Origin: Prasinococcaceae sp. CCMP 1430
Lineage: Eukaryota; Prasinodermophyta; Palmophyllophyceae; Prasinococcales; Prasinococcaceae
NCBI GenBank assembly: GCA_013416795.1
Contig: RQSC01000518.1
Span: 1 to 63,367, forward strand
DNA: 63,367 nt
Direction of reading: 5' to 3'
The number at the start of each line of letters is the position of its first letter. Position 1 is the stretch's first letter. The translations under genes were made by a program, and so were the position numbers. The notes under the pieces were generated by a model. That model saw nothing but the letters and a program-made list of their open reading frames with translations, was not told where the DNA came from and did not search any database. Below are positions 50,997-60,002 of this stretch, one piece after another.

Positions 50997-53621
50997 TCAT
51001 CGCGCGTCGCTCGCGCCAGGCGCCGCGTCCGCGGCGCAATTGGCGCCGTCCTCGATGGAGACGGCAGCGTTCTCGACCGCGCGCTCTCCGCAAAGTTTGA
51101 GCAAGTGGCGGAGGTCGGCGCTCTCGCCCACACAAGCGTCGCCCGAGCATCGCACGCGCTTGTCGAGCTTGGCCAGCTCTGCTTTAGCAGCGCGCAGTGC
51201 CGCCTCGGAGGTGGTTGTGCGCACCAGATCCCATCCACAGCGGCTCGCGAGCACACGGGTCGCGCAATCCCACCACTCACTCTCCACTTGATCCAAGCCG
51301 GTGCCGGTGGCGCCCTCGTGGTCGGCACGTGCGGCGCTCCTCTGTGGGCGTGCACCGCCACCACGCGCGCGTTCGGCATAGCGGGCGACGGCTACGCATA
51401 CGCACAGACTGGCCGCATCATCGCCAGTGTAGAGCAGCTCAGGCCACAGGTGCGCAGTAGCCGTAAGCACGCAAGCACACGCCACGCTGCGCCTTGCCTG
51501 TGCTCGCCCATCATCCCCAGTGCTGCGAGCCTTCGGCACACTCTTCTGCGAAAGAAACACTGAAGTCGCCAGCGCTGATCGGCATAGCTCGGCGGTGCCA
51601 AAGTGCCTGTACAGCCCTAGGGCAGCCGCCCAAAGGGCCGTGACCACGCCCGCCTCCCCCGGAGCGACTGTCTCTGCGTGCACCCTCGAATGCAACGGCC
51701 CCTCGCCGCACATTGCCTTGCCGGCGGCGCGGCATAGCTGTGCCGCAAGTTCAAGTGCGAAGCCAACGTGCGGGTGCCCCCAGTCGTGCTGGGAGGTCGT
51801 AGTGTCGGCGCCGGCGGCGACGTCGATGTCAATGTCCACCTGCGATGGCAACCAGGTACGCACGTTGTGTAAGCATTGCATTCGTGTATGCACGCGCGCA
51901 AGCGTTCGAGTCAGAGCGATGGGGTGTCAAGCGTCAGACAGAGCGAGTGGGGCAACCGGATCACATTTTGCGCGGCTGCCGTGCAGCAAGCTCACCTCGT
52001 GCGCGTCGGTGCTCTTTTGCTTGAGATGTTCTGCAGCGTCAATGACCGCCCATACAAGTGCGCTGAGGCTGCCCTTTTCGCGCACCGCCTCTTTGCACCA
52101 CCAGCCATCCACATGCACGCCGGGCGGGCATAGACCACTGCTGCCACCGAAGCGGTGCTTCATGGCGCCGCAGCGCCGAGGCGGCGCGTCGCCGATCCCA
52201 TGCGCGGCGCACCTCACGACTGCATTGATGATCACAATGCAGGCTTCCCGCGACGAGGCACCACCAGCGAGCGCCGTCCGCGCGATCGCGGACGACACCG
52301 ACGAGCGTGAAGCAGCCAGCTCCGCGTCCACGTACGCATCCAGGGCCAGCGCGCACTTGCGGACGGCATCGAGCCGCGGCGCGGTCGTCAGAACAGGGAG
52401 CCCGCGACTGTCGGTAGACGCCGCTGCCGCCTCGAGGTACGGCTCGGTGAGAACCACAGGTGTGCGCGGCGACACCACGGGAGAAGACAAGTCCACGCCG
52501 ACCGCAGACGAATACTGCTGCTGACGCAAAGGCTGCGTCGGCTGAGTCAGGTGGCCTCCCGCTGCCTGTGTGCGCGCGCGCGGCTGCGGCTTCTGGACGG
52601 CTGCTGTCGCCTCCTTCGTGGCAGATGGCGCCACTGGGCGTTTCTGTCGCTTGGCAGTCGATGCAGTCGCACCTCTACCCTTGGTGCTGGTAGCACCTGC
52701 GCTCGTCACCCCAGGCGCAGCGCCACCGCCGCCGGCAGTGACATCACCGGCCGCACCTCGCGCTCGCGGCTGCGACAGCGCGGGCGGCAGATGAGATATG
52801 GTCGGCTGTTGCTGCACGGCCGCCACTGCAGGCGCTTGCGACTGTCGCGGACGCTTGAGTGTCGCTCGAGGGGCGCGCTGCCGTTGCTGTTCAGACTCCT
52901 GCTGCCCGGTCGCTGGGCGCTCCAGGGCGCCCCTGAGCGTTTGACGCTCGACATCCTGCGAGGTCTCCAATACCGGATCCCGCAGTGCGCTCGCCTCGCC
53001 CGCGCCGCCGACTGCTGCTGGTGCACGGGGCGTGGCCGCGTGGCTCAGCGCGCGCTGCTGCGCCTCATTGAGGGCGCGGATGTTCCGCATTGCTTCTTTG
53101 AGCGCATCCTCAGTGTGCTGGAGGCGCTCTTTGAGCGCATCCTCAGTGTGCTGGAGGCGCTTCATCATTTGCCCCATCTGCGCTCGGTGGTCTCGCCCCT
53201 GCTGCTCAACGCGTTGCTCGAGCGCAATGACCTGCGCGATACTCACACGTTGCTCGCCCTGCCTTCGCGTGGCGGCGAGCTGGGACTCGAGCACCTTCAC
53301 CCTGAGCGTACTCTCCTCGGCCTTCTCCTCGGCAGCGGCGCGCGCAGCCGCCTCCTCAACGCGCGCCTTGCGCTCTCGTGCTGCCTCAACGAGAGCGTCC
53401 TCTCTTGCGCTCATCGCCTGCCCGAGCGTCTCCTTCGCAATGCCCAGGGCCTCGCGCATGCGTCGATTCTGCCGCTGCAGATGCTCCGCCTCGCACGCAG
53501 GCATGGCGGCGGTCTCAGCGACGGCGGTGCCCGCGGCGGCCGCGGCCACCGCCAACGTTTCCGCCGCTGGCACAATGCCGCCTGCTTCGCGAGCAGCTGT
53601 GCCAGCGGTAGATGCAGCCAT
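50997..53621 (-). CDS. Large coiled-coil protein of unknown function
   Basis: Two exons, 53621-51996 and 51839-50997, joined in phase 0 by GAG/GTGAGC and CGCAG, giving 822 residues from MAASTAGTAAREAGG. Residues about 40-200 form a long coiled coil (HLQRQNRRMREALGIAKETL, ARKARVEEAAARAAAEEK-like). It includes a perfect tandem repeat of an 11-residue block (LQHTEDALKER). The middle is Ala/Pro/Gln-rich and disordered. The C-terminal 300 residues are Cys/Ala-rich helical sequence (GFALELAAQLCRAAG, VVTALWAAALGLYRHFG) that I cannot assign. No known motif fixes a role. Start could lie further upstream, as the frame stays open to about 53984. Confidence 0.65.
53095..53160 (-). repeat. 33-bp tandem duplication in a coiled-coil exon
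   Basis: Two adjacent copies of a 33-bp unit encode two successive LQHTEDALKER-like blocks (the second ends KEA). The unit keeps the reading frame and the heptad pattern. Confidence 0.9.
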
Positions 53622-54954
53622 CGCCAGCACGTGAGTGCGCAGCAGCTGCCACCGCCGCCGTCGACGAGGACGAAGAGGGCTCCTGCAGCCGTTGCCACCA
53701 CCCAAAAAGTACGAACGACGGCCGCTCGCGCGAGCGGGGGCGCGTGCGCACGCACGCGCGGGTGGGTGGGAGGGTATGCGCGCCCCCCTACACGCGGTGC
53801 TGCAGCACAGCACGCACGCAGCGCGTCGCTTTCCTTCCGCGGCTGCACTCACAAGCTTCAAAGGCAGTGTCTGCGTCCGTGTCGCATGCGGCCTCTGCTG
53901 TCGGCCGTCTGAGGCCGCGGCCCGGGCCTGGCAGCGGCGCGTCGGTGCGCGCGGCGCAGGACTCCGAGGTCGGCGACACACCACAGCGCGCGCGCGCGCG
54001 CGCTGTGGTGCGCCGCCGCCGCCGCCTCGCCCGCCCGCACATCAAAACGCACGCGTCCGCACGCGTCACACATCACTTCGAACCCCCACCCTCGCCCCCC
54101 CGCAAAAAAAAGAAAAAAAAGTCACAATCGGACGGGGCGTGAGAAAAAAAGAGAGCGGTTTTCGAAGCTCCATCGAAGCTAAGCCCCGTCGTTGCCTTTT
54201 CCGTGCGAAAAAAAGGAAAAAGAAAAAAAGAAAAAGATGCGCGCGTGCTGCACTGCACGTCTTCCTTCTCCCGTGATGAGCACGTTTTAAAAAGAAAAAG
54301 AAAATCAAATGGGGAAAACGAGAAAAAAAATGCGTGCGCACTGTGCTCGGGGTTGGGCATTTTGGCTATGCACTGTCAAGCGGCATTTTCGATCAAAGTT
54401 TTCAGTGTTTTACCGTAAAGGTGACTTTCAGGCATCAAGGCAGGGTACACTACAAAGTCTTTTGCTGTCCATTTTGCCTTTCCCGTGAGCACATTTTAAT
54501 TAAAAGGAAAAGAAAAAAGAAAAAGAAAAAAAAGGAAAAAGGTGGGTGCGGCGCGTTCAGATTTTGAGGCCTTTTTTTTTTCCCCCGCGCGCGTCAGCCC
54601 GCCGGATTCTAATCCGCGCCCGCCCGCCCCGCGGCGATTTTCGCGGCCGAAAAGGAACGCGCGTTTCGGTCTCGAGGTCAGAATGCGTCCGAGACGCGGA
54701 AGGGTATCGCGGAACGGAGCGCGAAAAAGCCCGCGGGGGTGTGCATCACACCGCCCTCCCGCCCCCACAGCGCGCACGCATGCACACTGGCCAAGCCCGC
54801 GCGTGTGGGCCTGTCCTCTCCATCGCCTCACCTCCCCCCCCTTACACACACGCGCACGCACGCCGTCCGCCTCGCACGAGCGCCCTGGGGCGCGGCGGCG
54901 CCACACCGCGTGCACCTCCGCGCCCAGCGCGCCCCGCCGGCGGGCAGCTGAGCC
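53622..54954. other. Divergent intergenic region with A-rich sequence
   Basis: Between the coiled-coil gene (-) and the Fcf2 gene (+). The part at 54100-54540 is unusually A/T-rich for this window, with many GAAAAAG and AAAAAGAAAAAG blocks and a similar TTTTTTTTTT run. An inverted CGCGCGCGCG/CACAGCG arrangement lies near 53985-54010. The rest is GC-rich leader. No gene is recognised. Confidence 0.5.
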
Positions 54955-55929
54955 ATGCCCACCGTCGCGCAGCTGCGAGCGCAGCTCAAGGCACGTGGGC
55001 TGCGGACCGATGGCCTCAAACGCGAGCTCGAGGCGAGGCTCGCTGCAGCCCCGCCCGGTGCGGGGCGTGGCACGGCGATAGACGATGGCGGTGCAATCGG
55101 TGCACCCGGACGGGAGGGGATGGAGGAGGATGCGTCGGACGAGAGCGAGAGGGAGGAGGAAGAGCAGGACCAAGATTCGGAGCAGCAAGGGGAGGGCAGC
55201 GACGACGGCGAGGAGCTCGACATCGACGCACTCGCTGCCGCAGCAGGGGCGGCCATGCGGGCACGCCTCGTTGCCACCGGGCTCAAGCCGCGCAAAAAGG
55301 GCGCGCGTGCATGCGCCACGGCCGAGGAAGCGGCGGAGCACGCGTGGTCGCCGGACCTGCGCGGCGTGTTCGGTGCACGTTCAGGACGTCGCCCGTCGCG
55401 GCAGGCACCTGACGCCGACTGCGCGGCCGGCAAGAATGGCGTTGGAGACGACCCCAGCGTGCTCGCGGCGGTCGACGACGCTTCCAACAGTAAGGCGGAG
55501 CGAAAGCGCCGTCGCCAGGCGGAGCGCGCGTGGCACGAGCTTCCGGAGCAGACGCTCACGCCCGCTCTCAAGCGCGAGCTGCGCCTGCTCAAGCTGCGCT
55601 CGGCAGCCGACCCCAAGCGCTTCTACAAGCGCAACGACTCGACCAAGCTGCCGACTCGCTTTGCGGTGGGCACCGTCATCGAGGGCGCCACCGAATTCTA
55701 CTCGGCTCGCCTCACCAAGAAGGAACGCAAGCAGACCATGGCCGAGGAACTGCTTGCTGACAAGCGCCTGCGCGCCTACCGCAAGAAGCGCGTTCTGCAA
55801 CAGCAGGCCGCCGCTGGTGGCGGCGGCGTGCGCAAAAAGCCGCGCGCGCAGAAGCGCGGTAGCTCCAAGGCCACGGGGAGCGCGTTCAAGCGCGAGCAAA
55901 AGAGGGCCGCAAAGGCTGCAAAGAAGTAG
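54955..55929 (+). CDS. FCF2: SAP-domain Fcf2-like pre-rRNA processing protein
   Basis: Single-exon gene of 324 residues, ATG at 54955. N-terminal SAP motif MPTVAQLRAQLKARGLRTDG with RELEARLAAA (DNA or chromatin binding). It then has a long acidic region (EREEEEQDQDSEQQGEGSDD) typical of nucleolar proteins, and a C-terminal Fcf2 domain, recognised by WHELPEQTLTPALKRELRLL, LRSAADPKRFYKRNDSTKLP and FAVGTVIEGATEFYSARLTK with KKERKQTMAEELLAD. The basic tail (KKPRAQKRGSSKAT) suits nucleolar targeting. Yeast Fcf2 acts in the early 18S pre-rRNA cleavages, and animal DNTTIP2 shares the domain. A SAP domain fused to Fcf2 is the unusual part; no intron was needed. Confidence 0.9.
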   Translation: MPTVAQLRAQLKARGLRTDGLKRELEARLAAAPPGAGRGTAIDDGGAIGAPGREGMEEDASDESEREEEEQDQDSEQQGEGSDDGEELDIDALAAAAGAAMRARLVATGLKPRKKGARACATAEEAAEHAWSPDLRGVFGARSGRRPSRQAPDADCAAGKNGVGDDPSVLAAVDDASNSKAERKRRRQAERAWHELPEQTLTPALKRELRLLKLRSAADPKRFYKRNDSTKLPTRFAVGTVIEGATEFYSARLTKKERKQTMAEELLADKRLRAYRKKRVLQQQAAAGGGGVRKKPRAQKRGSSKATGSAFKREQKRAAKAAKK

Positions 55930-56885
55930 GCGAGCCCTGGAACCTTCGCGAGCCTGAGGTACCACAGACATGCAGCGCGGTGCCGAAGGAGGCATGGCTG
56001 CTGCTGTGTGCTCCTGCCGCCGCTGCTGCCACTGCCGTTGCCGCCAGAGGAGCCCGCTCGCACGTGTATAGTCACTATGTATACCATCGATGCGTCGTAC
56101 TTCTAGCTAGCTCTAGCTAGTAGAGAGTCCTGCTGTGCCAGGCAGGCCTTGCTGCTGCCCAGCGACGCATCGCGCCAAGTACTCTGCACGACACGACTGC
56201 ACGTACCGTAAACCCGCCATGCTTTTGGGTACCGTAGCGGTTCGCAGGTTCGGCCAGCCGGGCGCATGTGCACGCGCACCTCATGGTGCACCGGAGGCAG
56301 GACCACACGCGCGTGCGTGCGCGCCCCGCAGGGCGCTGGCAGGTGGGTGGGGGAGGCACGCCGCGCTTCCAGCGGCGCCAGAGAGAGGTGCAGCGGGCGC
56401 GATTGGTTGCCTGGCGCCGCACATGGCCGTCCGGCTGCGGCCACGCGCATGCGCGGTGGGGGCCAGGCGACGAGCACGGCCACGCAGCGGGGCACATCCG
56501 CATGGGCATGACCGGCGGCGAGAGCGGCGCCAGCCGGGCAAAGGAGAGCTGCGGCGAGCTGCGGAAGCCACCGACGAGCGAAGCCCTTGCATGACTCGGC
56601 GCGCTGGCGTCGCGGGTGGAGCGCTCGCCACCAGCGCTGCGGTCGCCGCCGCGCTGAGCACGCGCATGGCTGCTGCCGCGGGCGCGTGCGACGTGGGAGA
56701 CGTGTCGCTGGCGGCAGAGACGAAGACGGTGCGGGCGCAAGCATGCGCCGCGCTCGCGGCGCGCGTGCGCGCGCGCTGTTCGAGCGTCGCCTGCTCACAC
56801 CTGTGTACGTGCGCATTCCTTCGCTCGTGCATGCACCGGCACCGCGCGCGCGCGCGCGCAGCCCGGCGCGTACAGCTCGCCATGC
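55930..56885. other. Spacer; a possible 5' exon for the methyltransferase gene
   Basis: Between Fcf2 and the methyltransferase exon at 56886. TAGCTAGC-type short repeats lie at 56104-56120. An open frame from ATG 56591 starts MTRRAGVAGGALATSAAVAA, a twin-arginine/hydrophobic sequence. It could be a real targeting exon spliced to 56886, but no junction fits cleanly. Confidence 0.35.
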
Positions 56886-57604
56886 ATGGAGCTCCCGCAG
56901 CGCACGTTTGTGCGCGGAGGGCGCGAATTGGTGGTGGAGCAGCGGCTGGGGTCGACAGGCAGTGCCGCACGCCGCACGGGCATCGCCGTGTGGGAGAGCT
57001 GCGCAGTTCTCACCGCATACCTCGACGCCGCCGAGCAGCGTGAGCACGGCCGCGTGTCAGGCGCACGCGTACTCGCACTCGGCAGCGGCGTGGGGCTGGA
57101 TGTGCTCACTGCGCACGCGCTGGGCGCGGCGGCTGCGCTTGCCACCGATGCCAACGACGAGGCGCTCGCGCTCGCGAGTGCCAACGCGGAGCGCTACAGT
57201 GCCACACTTGATGCGGACGAGCTGGTCCAGGTCAGTGGTGCCCAGCGGCGCCGCCACCCGACCCATGCCGCCGTGCGTTGCATGGTCGCAAGTGCTGACG
57301 GATGCGCTGGCGTGCGCTGTCGCGCAGCGCCCACTGGGCGTGCGCCGCCTACGCTGGGGCGTCTTCGAGGACGTTGACGCCGTGCTCGACGGTGGCGCGT
57401 ATGACTTGTTACTGGGCTCGGACCTGACGTACAACCCGAACGCCTGGCCGCAGCTGGTGAGCACGGTGGTGACGCTGCTCGAGGCTGCAGAGGAGGTACG
57501 AGCTGTGCGCGCGTGCGTTCGGTCTGCATCGCGCGGCCGCGTGGCAACTGCGGCGCGACCGGCGCCGCAGCGCGCGCGCGCGGCGCGCCCTGACGCGCGC
57601 CGCG
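56886..57604 (+). CDS. Methyltransferase-16-like protein, 3' end lost at a single-N break
   Basis: Partial gene for a class I SAM-dependent protein methyltransferase of the METTL21/23 type (EEF or chaperone lysine methylation in known members). Exon 1 (56886-about 57234) has ELPQRTFVRGGRELVVEQRL, GIAVWESCAVLTAYLDAAEQ and the SAM-binding VLALGSGVGLDVLTAHALGA and TDANDEALALASANAE. The second exon (about 57293-57495) has LTDALACAVAQRPLGVRRLR, VFEDVDAVLDGGAYDLLLGS and DLTYNPNAWPQLVSTV, the post-I motif DLLLGSDLTY being diagnostic. The splice between them is unresolved: GTCAGT is the obvious donor at 57231 but does not keep frame with the candidate acceptors. The gene stops abruptly at the N at 57605. 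Confidence 0.7.
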
Positions 57605-57605
57605 N
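57605..57605. other. Single undetermined base; likely contig join
   Basis: One N where the plus-strand methyltransferase gene and the minus-strand one both lose their expected ends. Probably an unmarked gap rather than a single bad base. Confidence 0.7.
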
Positions 57606-58432
57606 CCCGCGCGCCGGCAGGCACGTCGACAGGGCGCTCTGCGACGCGGGCGCCGGCGGCGCGCATCGCGTCCGCGAAGCGCGCTCGCTGCGTGCGCTCG
57701 GCACGGTCGCCCACGACGAGGAGCTTGTCTCCGCGGGCCGGGCCGGCGAGCGAGCCGTCAGGCGCGCGCTCCAGGCCCAGCAGCAGCAGCACCGCCTCTT
57801 CCAACGGGCCCACGCCTTCCGGGTCGTACAGCACGTCGCTCATCGCCACGACGTCGAACGGCTCGCGCACGTCCGCCTCGAGCGTCCAGTCGAAAACTTC
57901 GGCGCGCACGCGGCCGCCGGAGCGCCGGCTGCAGAGCGCGCCCGCGCCGGCGGCGGCGACGCCCGCGACATCGCTGCTGCTGGCGCTGGCGCCGCTTTCC
58001 GCGGCGACGCTCCCGTCGCTGCTGCCCCCCTCCCCCGCGTCTGTGACGGCGGCGCCCGACGACACAGCTCCAAGCAGCGCGCAGTGCAACGCCGCCGGCT
58101 CGTAGTCGAGGAGCACGACGTCCTCGGCGCCGCCGTGCAGCGCCGCGGCGACGCCCACCACACCGAGGCCCGCGCCGAGCTCGGCGACGCGCTTGCCCTC
58201 ACAGCAGCGAGAGGCGACGACCTCGCTGGCGAGCGCCGCGCCCGCCGGCCACACGTCCCCCCAGAACGGGTCGGCGTCGACGTTGCCGCAGTCGGCGTAC
58301 CACTCGTAGAGCTCGTCGCAGCTGCTGGGCTTGTGCAGCTTGAGCGCGGCGCCGCCGGGGAGGCCGAGCGGCAGCTCGACGTCGACGAGCGGCGGCAGGG
58401 GCGTGCGCACGAACGCCGCCCGCGGCGGCGCG
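57606..58432 (-). CDS. Methyltransferase-16-like protein, broken at both ends by single Ns
   Basis: Second class I methyltransferase on the opposite strand, about 275 codons visible, with no intron seen. It contains FVRTPLPPLVDVELPLGLPG, then ELYEWYADCGNVDADPFWGD and VWPAGAALASEVVA. The SAM-binding RVAELGAGLGVVGVAAALHG, DVVLLDYEPAALHCALLGA and the post-I VAMSDVLYDPEGVGPLEEAV follow. A large insert rich in Ser, Gly and Ala lies between the two halves of the fold. The conserved body matches the METTL21/23 or METTL22 group. No in-frame ATG precedes FVRTPLPP before the N at 58433, and the C-terminus ends at the N at 57605 just after RPVDVPAGAR. So both termini are missing from this assembly. Confidence 0.75.
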
Positions 58433-58433
58433 N
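58433..58433. other. Single undetermined base; likely contig join
   Basis: One N between the methyltransferase 5' region and the Nup54-like fragment, both minus strand. Confidence 0.7.
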
Positions 58434-58436
58434 GCG

Positions 58437-58765
58437 TGGCAGTGGTCTGGCCCGACCTCGGCGCTCATCTCTCGGTACAGGATGTCGATAGCGTCGGCGG
58501 CCGCCCGCCAGCGGCCCTCGTCGAAGCCAGCGGGTTTAAGCGCGGCGATCTCTGCGGGCGTCTTGGGATCGGGCCCGACATCCAGCATCAGGTGTTGGAA
58601 GCGCCGCGTGTAGTCCTCGTTGTTCGCATCGGCGGCGTACGCCCTGGCGACCTTGGCTGCGTCTGCCTCGCACTGCGACAGCTGCTGCGTTCCGAACGGC
58701 GACGCCGCAGGCGCCGGAGCCCCAAACACGCCGCCCCCCGCGGCGGCCGGCGGCGCGCTCCCGGC
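58437..58765 (-). CDS. Nup54-like nucleoporin fragment
   Basis: Minus-strand open stretch of about 110 codons that resembles the start and conserved core of the nuclear-pore protein Nup54: an FG-type GGGVFGAPAPAASPFGTQQ, then NNEDYTRRFQHLMLDVG and IAALKPAGFDEGRWRAAADA, close to the plant FQYLLFSV...KP...W segment. Nup54 sits in the central Nup62 complex of the pore. Only this piece is visible: it ends at the N at 58433, and no start codon or upstream exon is identified. It overlaps the expected upstream part of TAF8 on the other strand. I would put its identity at moderate confidence, because the matched segment is short. Confidence 0.5.
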
Positions 58766-58780
58766 GCGTGGCGCCTCCAG

Positions 58781-60002
58781 CTGACCGAGCTCGGCAAGGC
58801 GAGCGGCGCGTACGCAACGGTCGCCGGCCGAAGCGAGGGCAATCTGTCCGACGTCCTCGCCGCACTGCCGGAGCTGGGCACCTCCATCGCCGAGGTGCGG
58901 CGATATGCGCTGCAGGCCGTCGAGGAGCCGTTCTCGCAGCCGCTGCCGGCGTACCCCGTGCGCAAGAAGCAGCGCGCGCAGCCCACCTTCCGCTCGACGA
59001 AAAAGGAGGCAGGGGAGGAGCACGTCCCGCCGCCCTCGGTGCCTGTTCCGGACTACTTCCCCATTCTCCCGCGGCCACACACGTACAGGTCCACGCCGAC
59101 GTACGACCCGGCGCGCAAGGCGCAGCGCACGATCGTGCTCGAGCAGGCCGCCACCAAGAAGCACGCCGAGCGCGCGCTCGTGCGGCTCGAAGGCGCGACG
59201 GTCGCGGCGCTCGAGAGGGAGCAGCGCAAGGCGGAGGACGGCGTCGACGCCGACCTCATCAAGGTGAGCCCCGCTCATGGCGCCCGCGCACACCCCTCAG
59301 CCCGGCCGCCGCGCCCCCTCCTCGCCCTCGACGCGCGCGGTGATCGACAACCGACCTCATTACATTTCGGTCCGAGATGGGCGGATTCAAACCCGCGACC
59401 ATCTCTGAGTGACTCCACATGTTTTCAGCCTTGTCTGAGCGCACGCGTGGCACGCCCGCCATCCGTGAGCGCGCGCACGCCCCGCGCCGAAGCTGACGAG
59501 CTCACGACGCACCCATCCACCACCCGCGCGCGCCCAGGGGAACCCGCTGCTCGCGGCGAGCGGCGACGCGGACGGCGGACGCGGGCGCGAGGTGGCCGCC
59601 TTCGCCCTGGCCACGCAGCAGATCGAGTCGCTGCTCGAACAAGCCAGCGGCGCTGCGGCCAAGGGCGCCGCGGGCGACGGCGGGCGGCAGCGGCAAGGGC
59701 AGCGCGCAGGCGACGCTGCGGGCCCGTCGCAAGACGAGAAGAGACCTGCGCCGCTGCCCGCCGGTGGCGTGCCCGCGGTGGCGTTCACGCCGCTGTGGGA
59801 CTCTCGGCTCGGAAGGCGCCCCGCGTCTGCGCTGCGAGCGGCCGCCGCGGGCGGCGGGAGCGCTCAGGTGTTCGACGGCGAGGACGAGGAGCGCCACACG
59901 CGCATCCTCGGCGAGGAGGCGGAGAACATGGTCAAGGACGCCAAGGCGGTCATGCAGGCCGGCCGAGAGCAGCGATTTGTGCGCGACAGGACAACCACGT
60001 GA
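58781..60002 (+). CDS. TAF8: TAF8, TFIID subunit, N-terminal exon missing
   Basis: Component of the general transcription factor TFIID. Two exons are visible, 58781-59263 and 59538-60002, joined in phase 0 by AAG/GTGAGC and CCCAG, giving 315 residues. The first exon has the second half of the histone fold (LTELGKASGAYATVAGRSEG, NLSDVLAALPELG) and the TAF8 C-terminal domain PVPDYFPILPRPHTYRSTPT. The second exon is Ala/Gly/Arg-rich with NPLLAASGDADG near its start. The acceptor CTCCAG just before CTG ACC at 58781 shows an upstream exon must exist, carrying the first histone-fold helices. It is not found to the left, where the Nup54-like frame and the single N lie. The intron holds a tRNA-like hairpin at 59375-59412. 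Confidence 0.87.
59375..59412 (-). repeat. tRNA-like hairpin in the TAF8 intron
   Basis: On the minus strand GAGATGG-TC-GCGG-GTTTGAAT-CCGC-CCATCTC forms a near-perfect stem-loop. Its loop resembles a tRNA T-arm, and GGTTTGAATCC matches the Pol III B box closely. No matching D-arm or anticodon arm is seen, so this is not a complete tRNA but could be a tRNA-derived (SINE-like) element. Confidence 0.4.

Noticed and set aside
54100..54540. A-rich block as a retroposon tail
   Set aside because: A-rich blocks are interrupted and lie in both orientations; no adjacent coding remnant or target duplication seen.
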